Positions 6,966-14,015 of a stretch of DNA of 16,398 bases are shown piece after piece. The position numbers were made by a program, and so were the translations under genes. The notes under the pieces were generated by a model that saw nothing but the letters and a program-made list of their open reading frames with translations, had not been told where the DNA came from and ran no database searches. Each line of letters opens with the position of its first letter. Position 1 is the first letter of the stretch. The DNA is from JAVBNN01 sp031551525 (GTDB lineage Bacteria > Bacillota > Negativicutes > Acidaminococcales > JAISLQ01). The DNA lies in NCBI GenBank assembly GCA_031551525.1, contig JAVBNN010000034.1, forward strand, positions 1 through 16,398, in the 5' to 3' direction.

Positions 6966-7879
6966 TGAAACGCCTCCATCCACTGTTTTTTGTCATCCTG
7001 CCAACCCTTGAGGAAAGCCCGTTTTTCCTGTCCGCCAATCAGTTTCAGGTATTCATGGTTATCGGCATTACGCACATATTTTTCCAGATAGCTGGCCGCT
7101 GTTTCATCATCTTTCGAATGCTTGATAAACAACTGCATGTGCGCCCTGTCATAGGTATAATCCGGGTAACAGGATGACGGATGCGCGCCAAAGGACGCCT
7201 CGACTATCGCATCCGTATAGTAGTACGCTATCGTCGGGCCAAGCTTTTTCATCTCTTCTTCCGAAACTATCCTCTCTGCCGATACGATCACTATCTCCGC
7301 CACCTGGGCGAAAAGTTTATCCTTAAATACAGAGCCGAATATTTTTACATTGCCTTTTGGATCGGCGGCGTGCGCATGTATAATGGCTACGTCCGGTTTC
7401 AAAGCGGGCACCAGAGTAACCGGCCGGCCGGTATAAGGGCAGTCCGCCTGTTTATATTCCTCATGCAGATCCAATATACCGCTACCGTCCAACCGGGGCA
7501 TGGGCAAAAATGGGACGCCGAACTGCGCGGCCCTAAGTTGCTGTAAAAGGATATTACAATCGGTTTCTTTTACAACGACTCTTTTCTGTTCACAGGCACG
7601 GCGGTAATTTAGCGCCAGCCCAAGGTCAAACTCATAGCCGACAAAAGAGTTTTCACAGACAGCCAAGGCTTGGGCCGCGCACAATAAATCAATGGAAAAA
7701 TTATGCGCCCCGGCGATCGTATGAATGTTTTTTTTCCTGTCTTTGATCATCCGGCGGATGATCGCATTGGGTTCTCTGGCCGTAAGCACACCGCCCACAG
7801 CGACTTTTGCCCCATCTTTGATCAGGGACACCGCTTTTTCCATAGAACAAAGCTTATCCTCTCGCAAACAAACCCCCAT
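6962..7879 (-). CDS. gctA: Family I CoA-transferase-like alpha subunit (GctA-like)
   Basis: A 305-residue protein, about the usual length for GctA. The start at 7879 follows AGAGGCG; a shorter start at the internal MEKAV has poorer spacing. It carries KDGAKVAVGGVLTAREP near the N-terminus, FGVPFLPM (about 116), VAIIHAHAADPKGNVKIFG (about 169) and FGAHPSSCYPDYTYD, all at the places expected of the CoA-transferase family I alpha subunit. Segment VGYEFDLGLALNYRRACE (80-97) differs from glutaconate CoA-transferase and puts an acid (Glu83) where GctA has Thr in my recalled alignment. It is translationally coupled to the beta subunit by a 4-bp overlap, so the two surely form one complex. In the glutamate pathway this complex makes glutaconyl- or 2-hydroxyglutaryl-CoA; here, because of the beta subunit, a hydrolase role is an equal possibility. 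The 141-bp spacer upstream (7880-8020) shows no clear promoter or terminator. Confidence 0.85.
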   Translation of the reverse strand: MGVCLREDKLCSMEKAVSLIKDGAKVAVGGVLTAREPNAIIRRMIKDRKKNIHTIAGAHNFSIDLLCAAQALAVCENSFVGYEFDLGLALNYRRACEQKRVVVKETDCNILLQQLRAAQFGVPFLPMPRLDGSGILDLHEEYKQADCPYTGRPVTLVPALKPDVAIIHAHAADPKGNVKIFGSVFKDKLFAQVAEIVIVSAERIVSEEEMKKLGPTIAYYYTDAIVEASFGAHPSSCYPDYTYDRAHMQLFIKHSKDDETAASYLEKYVRNADNHEYLKLIGGQEKRAFLKGWQDDKKQWMEAFQ

Positions 7880-8020
7880 TGCTCGCCTCTTTCTCGCATC
7901 AACCAGATACGATTTTTTGACCGATGGCTATTCTTGGTATTTTGAAGTCTTGGTGAATATTTTCGATGCTATCCTCCCATACGCAAGGGTTTTAATATTT
8001 TCAAATAAGCCGCTTTTCCT

Positions 8021-8779
8021 TCATTTTTGTAATATAGTCGCAATTGCCTTGGTATGATACTCGGAACCAAAACAAATATCCTGCCCGCTTGCTTCTAATT
8101 CCAGCAAATTATCAGCCGTAAGTTCAAAAGTCCTGTTCAAGATATTTTTAGTAAGAGCAAGCGCAATATAAGATTTTTCACTTAAATTCCCGGCAAATTT
8201 TTTTACGTATGTTTCAAGCTCTTCGGGTTTAACCGTTTTTGTCACCAATCCTAGTGTCAATGCCGTTTTTGCATCTATCTTTTCCGCATGCATAGCCAGT
8301 TCTTTCGTTTTAGCAACACCAATCAGCCTTGGTAGAGTGTACAAAAGGCCGCCGTCCGGTAAAATGCCGATATCTATAAAAGGCAACCCAAACTTAGCCG
8401 TTTCCGACGCTATCCTAAAATCGCACCAACAGGCAAGAGCAAAACCGCTGCCGGACGTAGCGCCGTTTATAGCGGCAATATACAGTTTATCGCTATTAGC
8501 GATAGTTTTATACATGGCAAAACCGCTGCGCATCCTCTGCCGACCGTCATTGGCGCAGCTCTTGTTTCCCATTGTTTCCACCAGATCCGCCCCCGCGCAA
8601 AAACCCTTGCCTTTGCCGGTTATTACCACTACAGACAAGTCCCGGTCTTTTTCAAACTCCTGCACGGCATTACCAATTTCTTGCTTCATTTTAAAATTCA
8701 TAGCATTGAATTTTTCTGGCCGGTTTAAAAACAATGTAGCAACTTTACCTTGTTTTTCAACAATAATTGTTTCATACAC
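8021..8779 (-). CDS. Crotonase-fold enoyl-CoA hydratase/isomerase, probably an isomerase
   Basis: A 252-residue protein. I choose GTG at 8779 because GAGGTG lies 7 nt upstream and because the family normally begins about 25 residues before LNRPEKFNAMN; a longer TTG-started frame to 8839 adds unlike residues. Crotonase motifs are LNRPEKFNAMN, GKGFCAGADL (oxyanion hole) and NGATSGSGFALACWCDFRIAS. The two glutamates used by enoyl-CoA hydratases (rat Glu144 and Glu164) align with Ala114 and Phe134, so ordinary hydration is unlikely. FIDIGILPDGG supplies Asp142, as in PaaG-type and related enoyl-CoA isomerases. It may move a double bond in an unsaturated (dicarboxylic) acyl-CoA before or after decarboxylation. 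It is the first gene of the gct-gcd unit, with the sigma-54 promoter upstream. Confidence 0.88.
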   Translation of the reverse strand: MYETIIVEKQGKVATLFLNRPEKFNAMNFKMKQEIGNAVQEFEKDRDLSVVVITGKGKGFCAGADLVETMGNKSCANDGRQRMRSGFAMYKTIANSDKLYIAAINGATSGSGFALACWCDFRIASETAKFGLPFIDIGILPDGGLLYTLPRLIGVAKTKELAMHAEKIDAKTALTLGLVTKTVKPEELETYVKKFAGNLSEKSYIALALTKNILNRTFELTADNLLELEASGQDICFGSEYHTKAIATILQK

Positions 8780-8971
8780 CTTGTTGCACCTCACTATAAT
8801 TAATAACAACCTTGAAACACTATACATACAAATGGTCAAACGAAATTTTTATCTATATATAACCGTTTACAAAATAATAGAATCACAATAATGCCACTCC
8901 CCATTTGCCCAGTGTGCCGGGTATGAAAATTTCTCACGATTCTCTCCCACCCCGATTTATCTATATAACGT

Positions 8972-8987
8972 AGCAATTTTCATGCCA
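8972..8987 (-). promoter_or_regulatory. Sigma-54 (-24/-12) promoter of the crotonase-gctAB-gcdA unit
   Basis: On the minus strand the sequence reads TGGCATG-AAAA-TTGCT from 8987 to 8972, matching the consensus TGGCACG-N4-TTGCW at every position but one, with exact spacing. The -24 GG is at 8986-8985 and the -12 GC at 8974-8973, so transcription should start near 8961. That leaves a leader of about 180 nt before the GTG at 8779. An IHF-like sequence with one mismatch lies at 8992-9004. Confidence 0.72.
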
Positions 8988-9059
8988 AAACCAAACAGCT
9001 GATTTTATCACAAGATACCCTATATTCCAAAAGTGGCCGTCACACAAAGCATCACATTT

Positions 9060-9078
9060 ATGTCATAAAATATGACAT
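9060..9078. promoter_or_regulatory. Perfect 19-bp palindrome, candidate enhancer-binding site
   Basis: ATGTCATAAAATATGACAT has two 8-bp arms around a 3-bp centre. It sits about 100-115 bp upstream of the start predicted from the sigma-54 promoter, the usual place for an activator site of a sigma-54 enhancer-binding protein. Which protein binds is unknown. Confidence 0.6.
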
Positions 9079-9271
9079 TCGTGTGCCTCCCTCCATTGTA
9101 CATTTTTCAACGATCAACTGCCTTACCCATTATAATTGACTGTCGCTGTGAAGTAACGCGGTAATAGTTTCAGTGTGACCTACTCTGGTTTTCTTTTACG
9201 ACTAACATGCCATTTTTTTGCAATATGTCAAAATTACTTTAGTTGCATTCGGTAAAGTATTAATCCAGTTA
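9079..9271. other. Rest of the intergenic region between the two catabolic units
   Basis: No gene is supported. ATTATAAT at 9129-9136 is a palindromic -10-like string usable on both strands; on the minus strand it has only a weak TTACTT 16 bp upstream. A second, sigma-70 type promoter for the crotonase unit is therefore possible but poorly supported. Confidence 0.3.
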
Positions 9272-9300
9272 TGTGCCTTGGCTGTTTCAGCCAAGGCACA
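9272..9300 (-). terminator. Strong hairpin after the membrane-protein genes, probable terminator
   Basis: TGTGCCTTGGCTG (9272-9284) pairs perfectly over 13 bp with 9288-9300 around a TTT loop. It starts 71 nt after the stop codon at 9372. It lacks a clear U-tract on the minus strand, so it may be a transcript-end stabiliser or a rho-independent terminator of unusual type. Confidence 0.55.
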
Positions 9301-9371
9301 CTTGATTTTACAATAGCGCCATAACTTTGAGTGCGCTTTAGCTTACAACAAAATATCCCTCATTAAACCCT

Positions 9372-10067
9372 TTATTTATTTGTCATTATAAAATAGATCC
9401 TGGCAATGACTACTGCAAGGATGATATTTAGCAGCATGTGTACGCCGCCAGGTATGCCAAACTTCGGATATACAAAGATTCCCACAAGTGAAGTGACAAG
9501 TACAGCGAAGCCCAACAGTTTGTTTTTTCTGGCCAGGTCGGCATACACCGCTCCGAGCACAGCAGGCAGGACAAAGTTAAACCCTTTCAAGACAGCTGGC
9601 GGCATCATGGGCATCACTTTTGCACCCACTATAGTAAAAAAGGTGATCATCGATACGGAAACTAAAATAGATGATGTTATACCGATTGTCGACATTATTT
9701 CCGCCTTGGGTGAGCCCTGTTCAGCATTGGTCACCTTTTGCGCCATTGTTGCGGCAGGTACGCGTATTTCCCCGACGTTGCCGCAAATCCAGCACAAGTA
9801 GCTGCCAGCTGCGTTGACCATCGGAAAAAATGAGATCGGCTGAACAAAGTAACCTACTCCAAAAGCGGCGGCAGCGGCTAGCCAGAGTTTCAACAGAGCG
9901 GCCCCGCTCGGCATCATGCCGGTACTTATAGAAACATAGACTGCCGGAACAAAGTTGGCAATCAGAGCCAAGGTTACAAAAACAAAGCCATAGCGCTTTA
10001 TTTTGCGGTTAAATTCATTGATGCCCTCTTGCATATTACTGTTTTCCTGAATGTTATTATCAGTCAT
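9372..10067 (-). CDS. Membrane protein, likely second subunit of a DUF5058-type transporter
   Basis: A 231-residue protein. The ATG at 10067 has AAGGGGTG at good spacing; a GTG three codons upstream overlaps that Shine-Dalgarno site. A hydrophilic N-terminus of about 25 residues is followed by roughly six hydrophobic segments (for example FVFVTLALIANFVPAVYV, IMSTIGITSSILVSVSMI, LLGFAVLVTSLVGIFVYP). In the middle is VGYFVQPISFFPMVNAAG followed by SYLCWICGNVGEIRVPAA and a short polar loop. The gene follows the DUF5058-like gene by 18 bp, so the two are probably cotranscribed and act together. I do not recognise a named family for this protein. Pairing with DUF5058 suggests a two-part uptake system, but no substrate can be deduced from the sequence. 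Confidence 0.8.
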   Translation of the reverse strand: MTDNNIQENSNMQEGINEFNRKIKRYGFVFVTLALIANFVPAVYVSISTGMMPSGAALLKLWLAAAAAFGVGYFVQPISFFPMVNAAGSYLCWICGNVGEIRVPAATMAQKVTNAEQGSPKAEIMSTIGITSSILVSVSMITFFTIVGAKVMPMMPPAVLKGFNFVLPAVLGAVYADLARKNKLLGFAVLVTSLVGIFVYPKFGIPGGVHMLLNIILAVVIARIYFIMTNK

Positions 10068-10085
10068 TTTGTACACCCCTTTTTT

Positions 10086-10793
10086 TTAAAAAAATGCCGC
10101 CGCAGTATACATGCCGATAAGCATGGCCAAACCCAAGCTGAATTCCTGTACACGTTGGTTGCCTTTAAAAATTTGGGAAATAATGGTCATGGCGATAAAA
10201 GCTACCACACCGGCAAACAGATTTTTAGTGACTAGATTTCCTTTAGCGATAACGGCATTGCCTAAAAGCGTACTGAACAGGCCAAGTGCCGCCGCCGCCA
10301 TGAGCAGTTTTACCCACAGGGCATTGAATTTTCTTTTCATGAAATCAACGCCGTTTTTCAGATAAGGCGCCGAATAACCGCCAAAAACTATCCAGCCGGC
10401 ATTATTGAGTGCCATACCCCACAAGGCAAAAATAAAGCCCAAAAGAGTCATTTTGCCAGCCTGCAGGCTGGAGCCGACCATACCGGTCGCGATAGTGCTC
10501 ATGGCAAGCTCGGTACGGGCAGCCCCTATATCGTTCATCCGCATCCAGGCGGTCGGCCCGCCGAGGACGGCCATCAGGGCGATCAAGACGATGACCGGGC
10601 TGAACGCAGGTCCTATTGCCGTTATCATCGCGGCGCGCATACCTTTTATACAGTCGTCTTTAGCTATACCCATTTTTTCAGCGGATACGAATGCCTGCCG
10701 CAGGAAAACCAACGCCTCGCTCACTACGACGATAACAATAAAACTTGACATTATCCACAAGGTCGGCGAATTCATTACTTGCTCCAGGTTCAT
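10086..10793 (-). CDS. DUF5058-family membrane protein, putative transporter subunit
   Basis: A 235-residue protein. I take ATG 10793 because GGAGAGGGG stands 7 nt upstream; the longer frame to 10835 runs back to the preceding gene's stop. The N-terminal pattern MNSPTLWIM, the basic loop LRQAFVSAEKMGIAKD, AAMITAIGPAFSPVIVLIAL and GGPTAWMRMNDIGAARTEL look like the DUF5058 family as I recall it. There are about six membrane segments with small-residue-rich helices. DUF5058 has no assigned function. The position after a CoA-transferase gene and before a second small membrane protein supports import of the pathway substrate. The gene starts 42 bp after the CaiB-type gene, within one operon. Confidence 0.82.
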   Translation of the reverse strand: MNLEQVMNSPTLWIMSSFIVIVVVSEALVFLRQAFVSAEKMGIAKDDCIKGMRAAMITAIGPAFSPVIVLIALMAVLGGPTAWMRMNDIGAARTELAMSTIATGMVGSSLQAGKMTLLGFIFALWGMALNNAGWIVFGGYSAPYLKNGVDFMKRKFNALWVKLLMAAAALGLFSTLLGNAVIAKGNLVTKNLFAGVVAFIAMTIISQIFKGNQRVQEFSLGLAMLIGMYTAAAFF

Positions 10794-10835
10794 AAAGATA
10801 CCCCTCTCCGTATTTAACAAAAGTAAAAAAGCCAC

Positions 10836-12020
10836 TTACTTTACAACACCGACTTCTTTGAGTCTATCAATGTTTTCTTTATCCATGCCCAATATTTGGC
10901 TCAATATGTTTTCCGTATGTTGTCCCAGATAAGGTGGCGGCGTTGTGATTTTCGCCGGTGTTTCCGATAGTTTGAGCGGAATACCGGCCATTTTTATTTT
11001 GTCCGCAATGGGGTGCGCCATCTCGATGATCATTTCACGTGCCAGGACCTGCGGATTGGTCACCACCTGGCCCATGTTGTTGATCATTGTGCAAGGAACG
11101 CCTTCTTTTTCGAACGCTTCCACCCATTCTTCCCCTGTTTTGGCGGCAAAAAGCGGCAGGAAAATCTTGTCGAGTTCCGGTGTATTGTCCACCCTTTTGA
11201 CATTAGTGCAAAAGCGTTCGTCATTCTCCAGTTCTTCTTTGCCCATTACCTTACAGACCTTGCCCCACAGCCTTTGGTTGGCTGCGCAAATGACAAAAGT
11301 GCCGTTAGATACTGCATAAGACTGGAAAGGCGCTATGCCGGAGTGCCTGTTGCCCATCGGCTGGGGCATCGTGCCGGAGTAAAAATACCTGGCGATAGCG
11401 TTTTCCAGAAATGAAACAAGACAATCCAGCATAGACATGTCGATGCGCTGGCCAAGTCCGGTCACCGTCCTGGCGTAAAGGGCGGTCATAATGGCAAACG
11501 CCGTATAAAGACCAGCCAAAAGATCGCTCACCGACGGCCCCACACGCACAGGCTCCCCGCCCGCCGATCCTGTGATACTCACAATACCGCCCATCGACTG
11601 GACTATCATATCGTAAGCCGGTTTGTCCCGGAACGGCCCGGTCTGTCCAAAACCTGAAATGGAGGCAAAAACCAATCTGGGGTTTATTTCTTTCAGCGTA
11701 TCATAACCAAGACCCAGTCTGTCTATAACACCAGGACGGTAGTTTTCTACTAGCACATCAGCGGTTTTTACAAGTTCTTTGACTATATCCTGCGCTTCTT
11801 TTTCTTTCAAATTAAGCGCCATGGATTGCTTACCGCGGTTGATACTCATGTAAAAGGCGCTCTCGCCGTTCACATAAGGCCCCCAGGTGCGCGACTCATC
11901 GCCCTCCGGCGGCTCTACTTTTATAACTTCGGCGCCAAGATCGGCCAGATTCATTGTGCAGAACGGGCCGGAAACCGCCCGCGTCAGATCAATGATTTTA
12001 ATGCCTTGTAAAGGTTGCAT
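10836..12020 (-). CDS. CaiB/BaiF family (type III) CoA-transferase
   Basis: A 394-residue protein of usual family length. The start is ATG 12020, with GGAGGG ahead and MQPLQGIKIIDLTRAVSGPF as the classic N-terminus; the frame open to 12056 reaches into the upstream gene. Motifs are LADLGAEVIKVEPPEGDESR, NRGKQSMALNLK, DVLVENYRPGVIDRLGLGYD, ISGFGQTGP, PAYDMIVQSMGG and RVGPSVSDLLAGLY. Asp166 in the last motif corresponds to the catalytic aspartate of formyl-CoA transferase (Asp169) that carries the acyl anhydride and thioester intermediates. GLGQRIDMSMLDC and GNRHSGIAPFQSY also fit. It would activate a carboxylic acid with a CoA donor such as succinyl-CoA or acetyl-CoA; the acid is unknown. With an intact active site it is the only convincing CoA-transferase in the cluster. 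Confidence 0.94.
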   Translation of the reverse strand: MQPLQGIKIIDLTRAVSGPFCTMNLADLGAEVIKVEPPEGDESRTWGPYVNGESAFYMSINRGKQSMALNLKEKEAQDIVKELVKTADVLVENYRPGVIDRLGLGYDTLKEINPRLVFASISGFGQTGPFRDKPAYDMIVQSMGGIVSITGSAGGEPVRVGPSVSDLLAGLYTAFAIMTALYARTVTGLGQRIDMSMLDCLVSFLENAIARYFYSGTMPQPMGNRHSGIAPFQSYAVSNGTFVICAANQRLWGKVCKVMGKEELENDERFCTNVKRVDNTPELDKIFLPLFAAKTGEEWVEAFEKEGVPCTMINNMGQVVTNPQVLAREMIIEMAHPIADKIKMAGIPLKLSETPAKITTPPPYLGQHTENILSQILGMDKENIDRLKEVGVVK

Positions 12021-12030
12021 AATGCCCTCC

Positions 12031-12897
12031 TCAATCTTTCTTGTTTTCATGAACAAATTTTTTCCTGTCGGCCCCAGCTTCGCAGGTTATCATGCAACGC
12101 CCGCACATAGCAGCCACGCGCTCCATGCGGTTCCATTTATCATCTTTTTTGATAAGTTTCAGCCAGTCATTAGAATCTTCTATCTTCCCAATAACCTCGG
12201 CTTCGAGCCGCCCGGCACTCCCTTTGGCCAGCCCGGACACCGCCGTGCGGCAAAGGGACTTGGCTACTGTGCCGTAACAGTATTTGCGACCGTCTATTGC
12301 CAATTCTTTTGTTTCCGTAGCGCTAAGCGCCCCCAGCGGGCATATCCTGACGCAATTGCCACATCCGGTGCATACTTTCTCTCCGTCATACAGTTTATTG
12401 TATTCCAGTTCGAGATTGGTTATCAGCGTTCCCCAGCGCACCCTCGGCCCTACTTCCGGCGTCAGAGCCAGCCCGTTCCAGCCGAAATCCGCCAAGCCCG
12501 CACAGACAGCGGCATGCCTGTTAGACAGCATACCGACCATTTTTTCTTCATCCCGCCCGACACTAGAGGGCGGCATAAAGATATCCGCGTTTTCGTGTTC
12601 TTCGAGATACATACCCAGTTTCAAAACGGTTTCTTCTATGATATTGCTCACCATGTCATAGCCAAAATGCATATAAGTAAAAATGCCATGGCGAACATTG
12701 TTGTAAGCATTATTATTGGCAACCACTGTGCCTCTGGGTATTTTTCGACCAACAACTATGACCGACTTGGCATTGGGCAAAAGATCGGTAGGCCGATACC
12801 CCTCAAGCGCGCTTGTCCAGCGCGTAACAGGCGCGACGCCAAAAAAGTTTATTCCGTCTTCCAGCGCCAGCTCTTTAAGTTTTTCTGTAAGCGTCAT
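12031..12897 (-). CDS. QueG-like iron-sulfur protein, paralogue 2
   Basis: A 288-residue protein starting at ATG 12897, 10 bp after the upstream stop, with the Shine-Dalgarno GAGGTGG overlapping that stop (TGAGGTGG). The N half resembles the catalytic part of epoxyqueuosine reductase (QueG) and reductive-dehalogenase relatives: INFFGVAPVTRW, PTDLLPNAKSVIVVG, NRHAAVCAGLADFGWNG and LTPEVGPRVRWGTLIT. The C half is ferredoxin-like: Cys176, 179, 182, 186 (CTGCGNCVRICP) make a complete CxxCxxCxxxCP cluster, and Cys265, 268, 272 with Cys207 or Cys216 fit the split second cluster seen in QueG. It is homologous along its full length to the preceding gene product. True QueG is longer and serves tRNA queuosine; the operon and IclR control here argue for a catabolic reductase. 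Cobalamin binding is possible but cannot be shown. Confidence 0.85.
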   Translation of the reverse strand: MTLTEKLKELALEDGINFFGVAPVTRWTSALEGYRPTDLLPNAKSVIVVGRKIPRGTVVANNNAYNNVRHGIFTYMHFGYDMVSNIIEETVLKLGMYLEEHENADIFMPPSSVGRDEEKMVGMLSNRHAAVCAGLADFGWNGLALTPEVGPRVRWGTLITNLELEYNKLYDGEKVCTGCGNCVRICPLGALSATETKELAIDGRKYCYGTVAKSLCRTAVSGLAKGSAGRLEAEVIGKIEDSNDWLKLIKKDDKWNRMERVAAMCGRCMITCEAGADRKKFVHENKKD

Positions 12898-12907
12898 TTT
12901 TACCACC

Positions 12908-13753
12908 TCACTTTTCGCCGACAGGACACAGCATCATGCATTGCAGGCAATAGTTGCCATGGTTGAACTCCATCCTCTGCCATGGGTCATTCTTCTTGTT
13001 AAATTCATACCAGTCGTCCATATTGTCCATTTTTTCCGGAATATCCGCCTGCAAACGGCCGGGAGTTCCCTTGACCAGCCCGTTTGTCGCACAACGGCAC
13101 AGCGGCTTGTTACGCTTGGCATAGCCCGTTTTCAAGGCGGCAATCTCTACCGGCACCACTTCAGTTCCGCTTAAGGCATGAACCGGACAGACCTCTACAC
13201 ACACCTTGCATTTCCCCGGATCGCATAACTGCTCACCAGAATAGAGGGGATCCGCCTTCAACGGCGCATCTGTTATAACGACCGCCCATCTTACTCTTGG
13301 GCCGTCTTTGGGCGTCAAGGCAAACCCGCTCCAGCCAAACTCGCCGAGGCCAGCGGCGACTGCCGCGTACCGCCCGGACAACGCCGACATATATAGCTCC
13401 TCGTCTTTGGGTTCACCAGCCGGTATCGGGTAAGCTGTATAGTCTGAATGATTTTCTATGTAATCTACGATTCTGAATGATGATACATCGAGATGTTCGT
13501 TGACATTTTTGTAGCCATAGCGGGTAAAGGAAAAAAACATGTGCCGCGGCCCGCCTTTAAATACCCGCTTGTGCGCGTTTACCACACCTTTAGTCAGCCG
13601 GACGCCAATGACCACAACCGACTTTGCCCCCGGCAATAAGTCCTGTGGCCTATGACCGACAGGCATATTGCTAAACCGGTCCACGGAAGCGACCCCAAAA
13701 TAATTGATATGCTGATCCTTGCACAACTCTTTTAAATCATCTTTAATACTCAT
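12908..13753 (-). CDS. QueG-like iron-sulfur protein, paralogue 1
   Basis: A 281-residue protein, the first gene of the IclR-linked operon. The start at 13753 follows GGGAGGGG with 6-nt spacing. The domain order equals that of the next gene: INYFGVASVDRF, PQDLLPGAKSVVVIG, GRYAAVAAGLGEFGWSG and LTPKDGPRVRWAVVIT, then iron-sulfur motifs. The first cluster is looser than normal, CDPGKCKVCVEVCP (Cys177, 182, 185, 189), with four residues between the first two cysteines where the paralogue has two. The second is NYCLQCMMLCP (Cys269, 272, 276) with Cys219 or Cys221. ATNGLVKGTPGRLQAD and the paralogue's AVSGLAKGSAGRLEAE form a shared signature just before the second cluster that I do not recall from QueG. 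The two adjacent paralogues probably form a heterodimer or act in sequence on the same CoA-linked or free substrate. Confidence 0.85.
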   Translation of the reverse strand: MSIKDDLKELCKDQHINYFGVASVDRFSNMPVGHRPQDLLPGAKSVVVIGVRLTKGVVNAHKRVFKGGPRHMFFSFTRYGYKNVNEHLDVSSFRIVDYIENHSDYTAYPIPAGEPKDEELYMSALSGRYAAVAAGLGEFGWSGFALTPKDGPRVRWAVVITDAPLKADPLYSGEQLCDPGKCKVCVEVCPVHALSGTEVVPVEIAALKTGYAKRNKPLCRCATNGLVKGTPGRLQADIPEKMDNMDDWYEFNKKNDPWQRMEFNHGNYCLQCMMLCPVGEK

Positions 13754-13843
13754 CTCATGCCCCTCCCAAATTTTTTCTTAATGAAATACAAACGAATCTA
13801 AAACATTTTCCCGTACCTCCAATACTAGAAATATGAAACATCA

Positions 13844-13875
13844 TTTATTCCGTATTGCGGAATGCATTTCAATAT
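13844..13875 (-). promoter_or_regulatory. Promoter-operator box 1 of the iron-sulfur/CoA-transferase operon
   Basis: A 32-bp element with the palindromic core TTCCGTATTGCGGAA (13848-13862, 5-bp arms). On the minus strand it reads as a promoter, -35 TTGAAA (13872-13867), 17-bp spacer, -10 AATAAA (13849-13844), with the palindrome inside the spacer, a typical repressor position. The element recurs 172 bp away at 14016. The likely binder is the divergent IclR-family protein. Confidence 0.62.
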
Positions 13876-13940
13876 ATAGGCGAAATACTACTGCTCATAA
13901 ATAATACTAATAAATTAAAAAATAAACATTTTATTAGATT

Positions 13941-13960
13941 TTTTCTAGAACTCTAGAAAA
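13941..13960. promoter_or_regulatory. Perfect 9-2-9 palindrome midway between the two operator boxes
   Basis: TTTTCTAGA-AC-TCTAGAAAA is a perfect 20-bp inverted repeat. It lies between boxes 1 and 2 and could be a further regulator site or a small hairpin; it shares no sequence with the two boxes. Confidence 0.5.
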
Positions 13961-14015
13961 CTTTGGGTTCATTAGCTTATATACCCTTATTGTCCCCCAA
14001 AATACCATTTGTCTT

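Noticed and set aside
7880..8020. Internal promoter before gctA
   Set aside because: TTGAAA with a TATGGG 17 bp downstream is too weak a match, and there is no terminator after the crotonase gene, so read-through is simpler.
8780..8839. TTG-initiated extension of the crotonase gene by 20 codons
   Set aside because: The added residues match nothing expected of the family, whereas GTG 8779 has a well-placed GAGGTG.
11887..12966. Plus-strand open frame of 359 codons across the CaiB-type and iron-sulfur genes
   Set aside because: It spans three genes with clear families on the minus strand and shows no domain pattern of its own.
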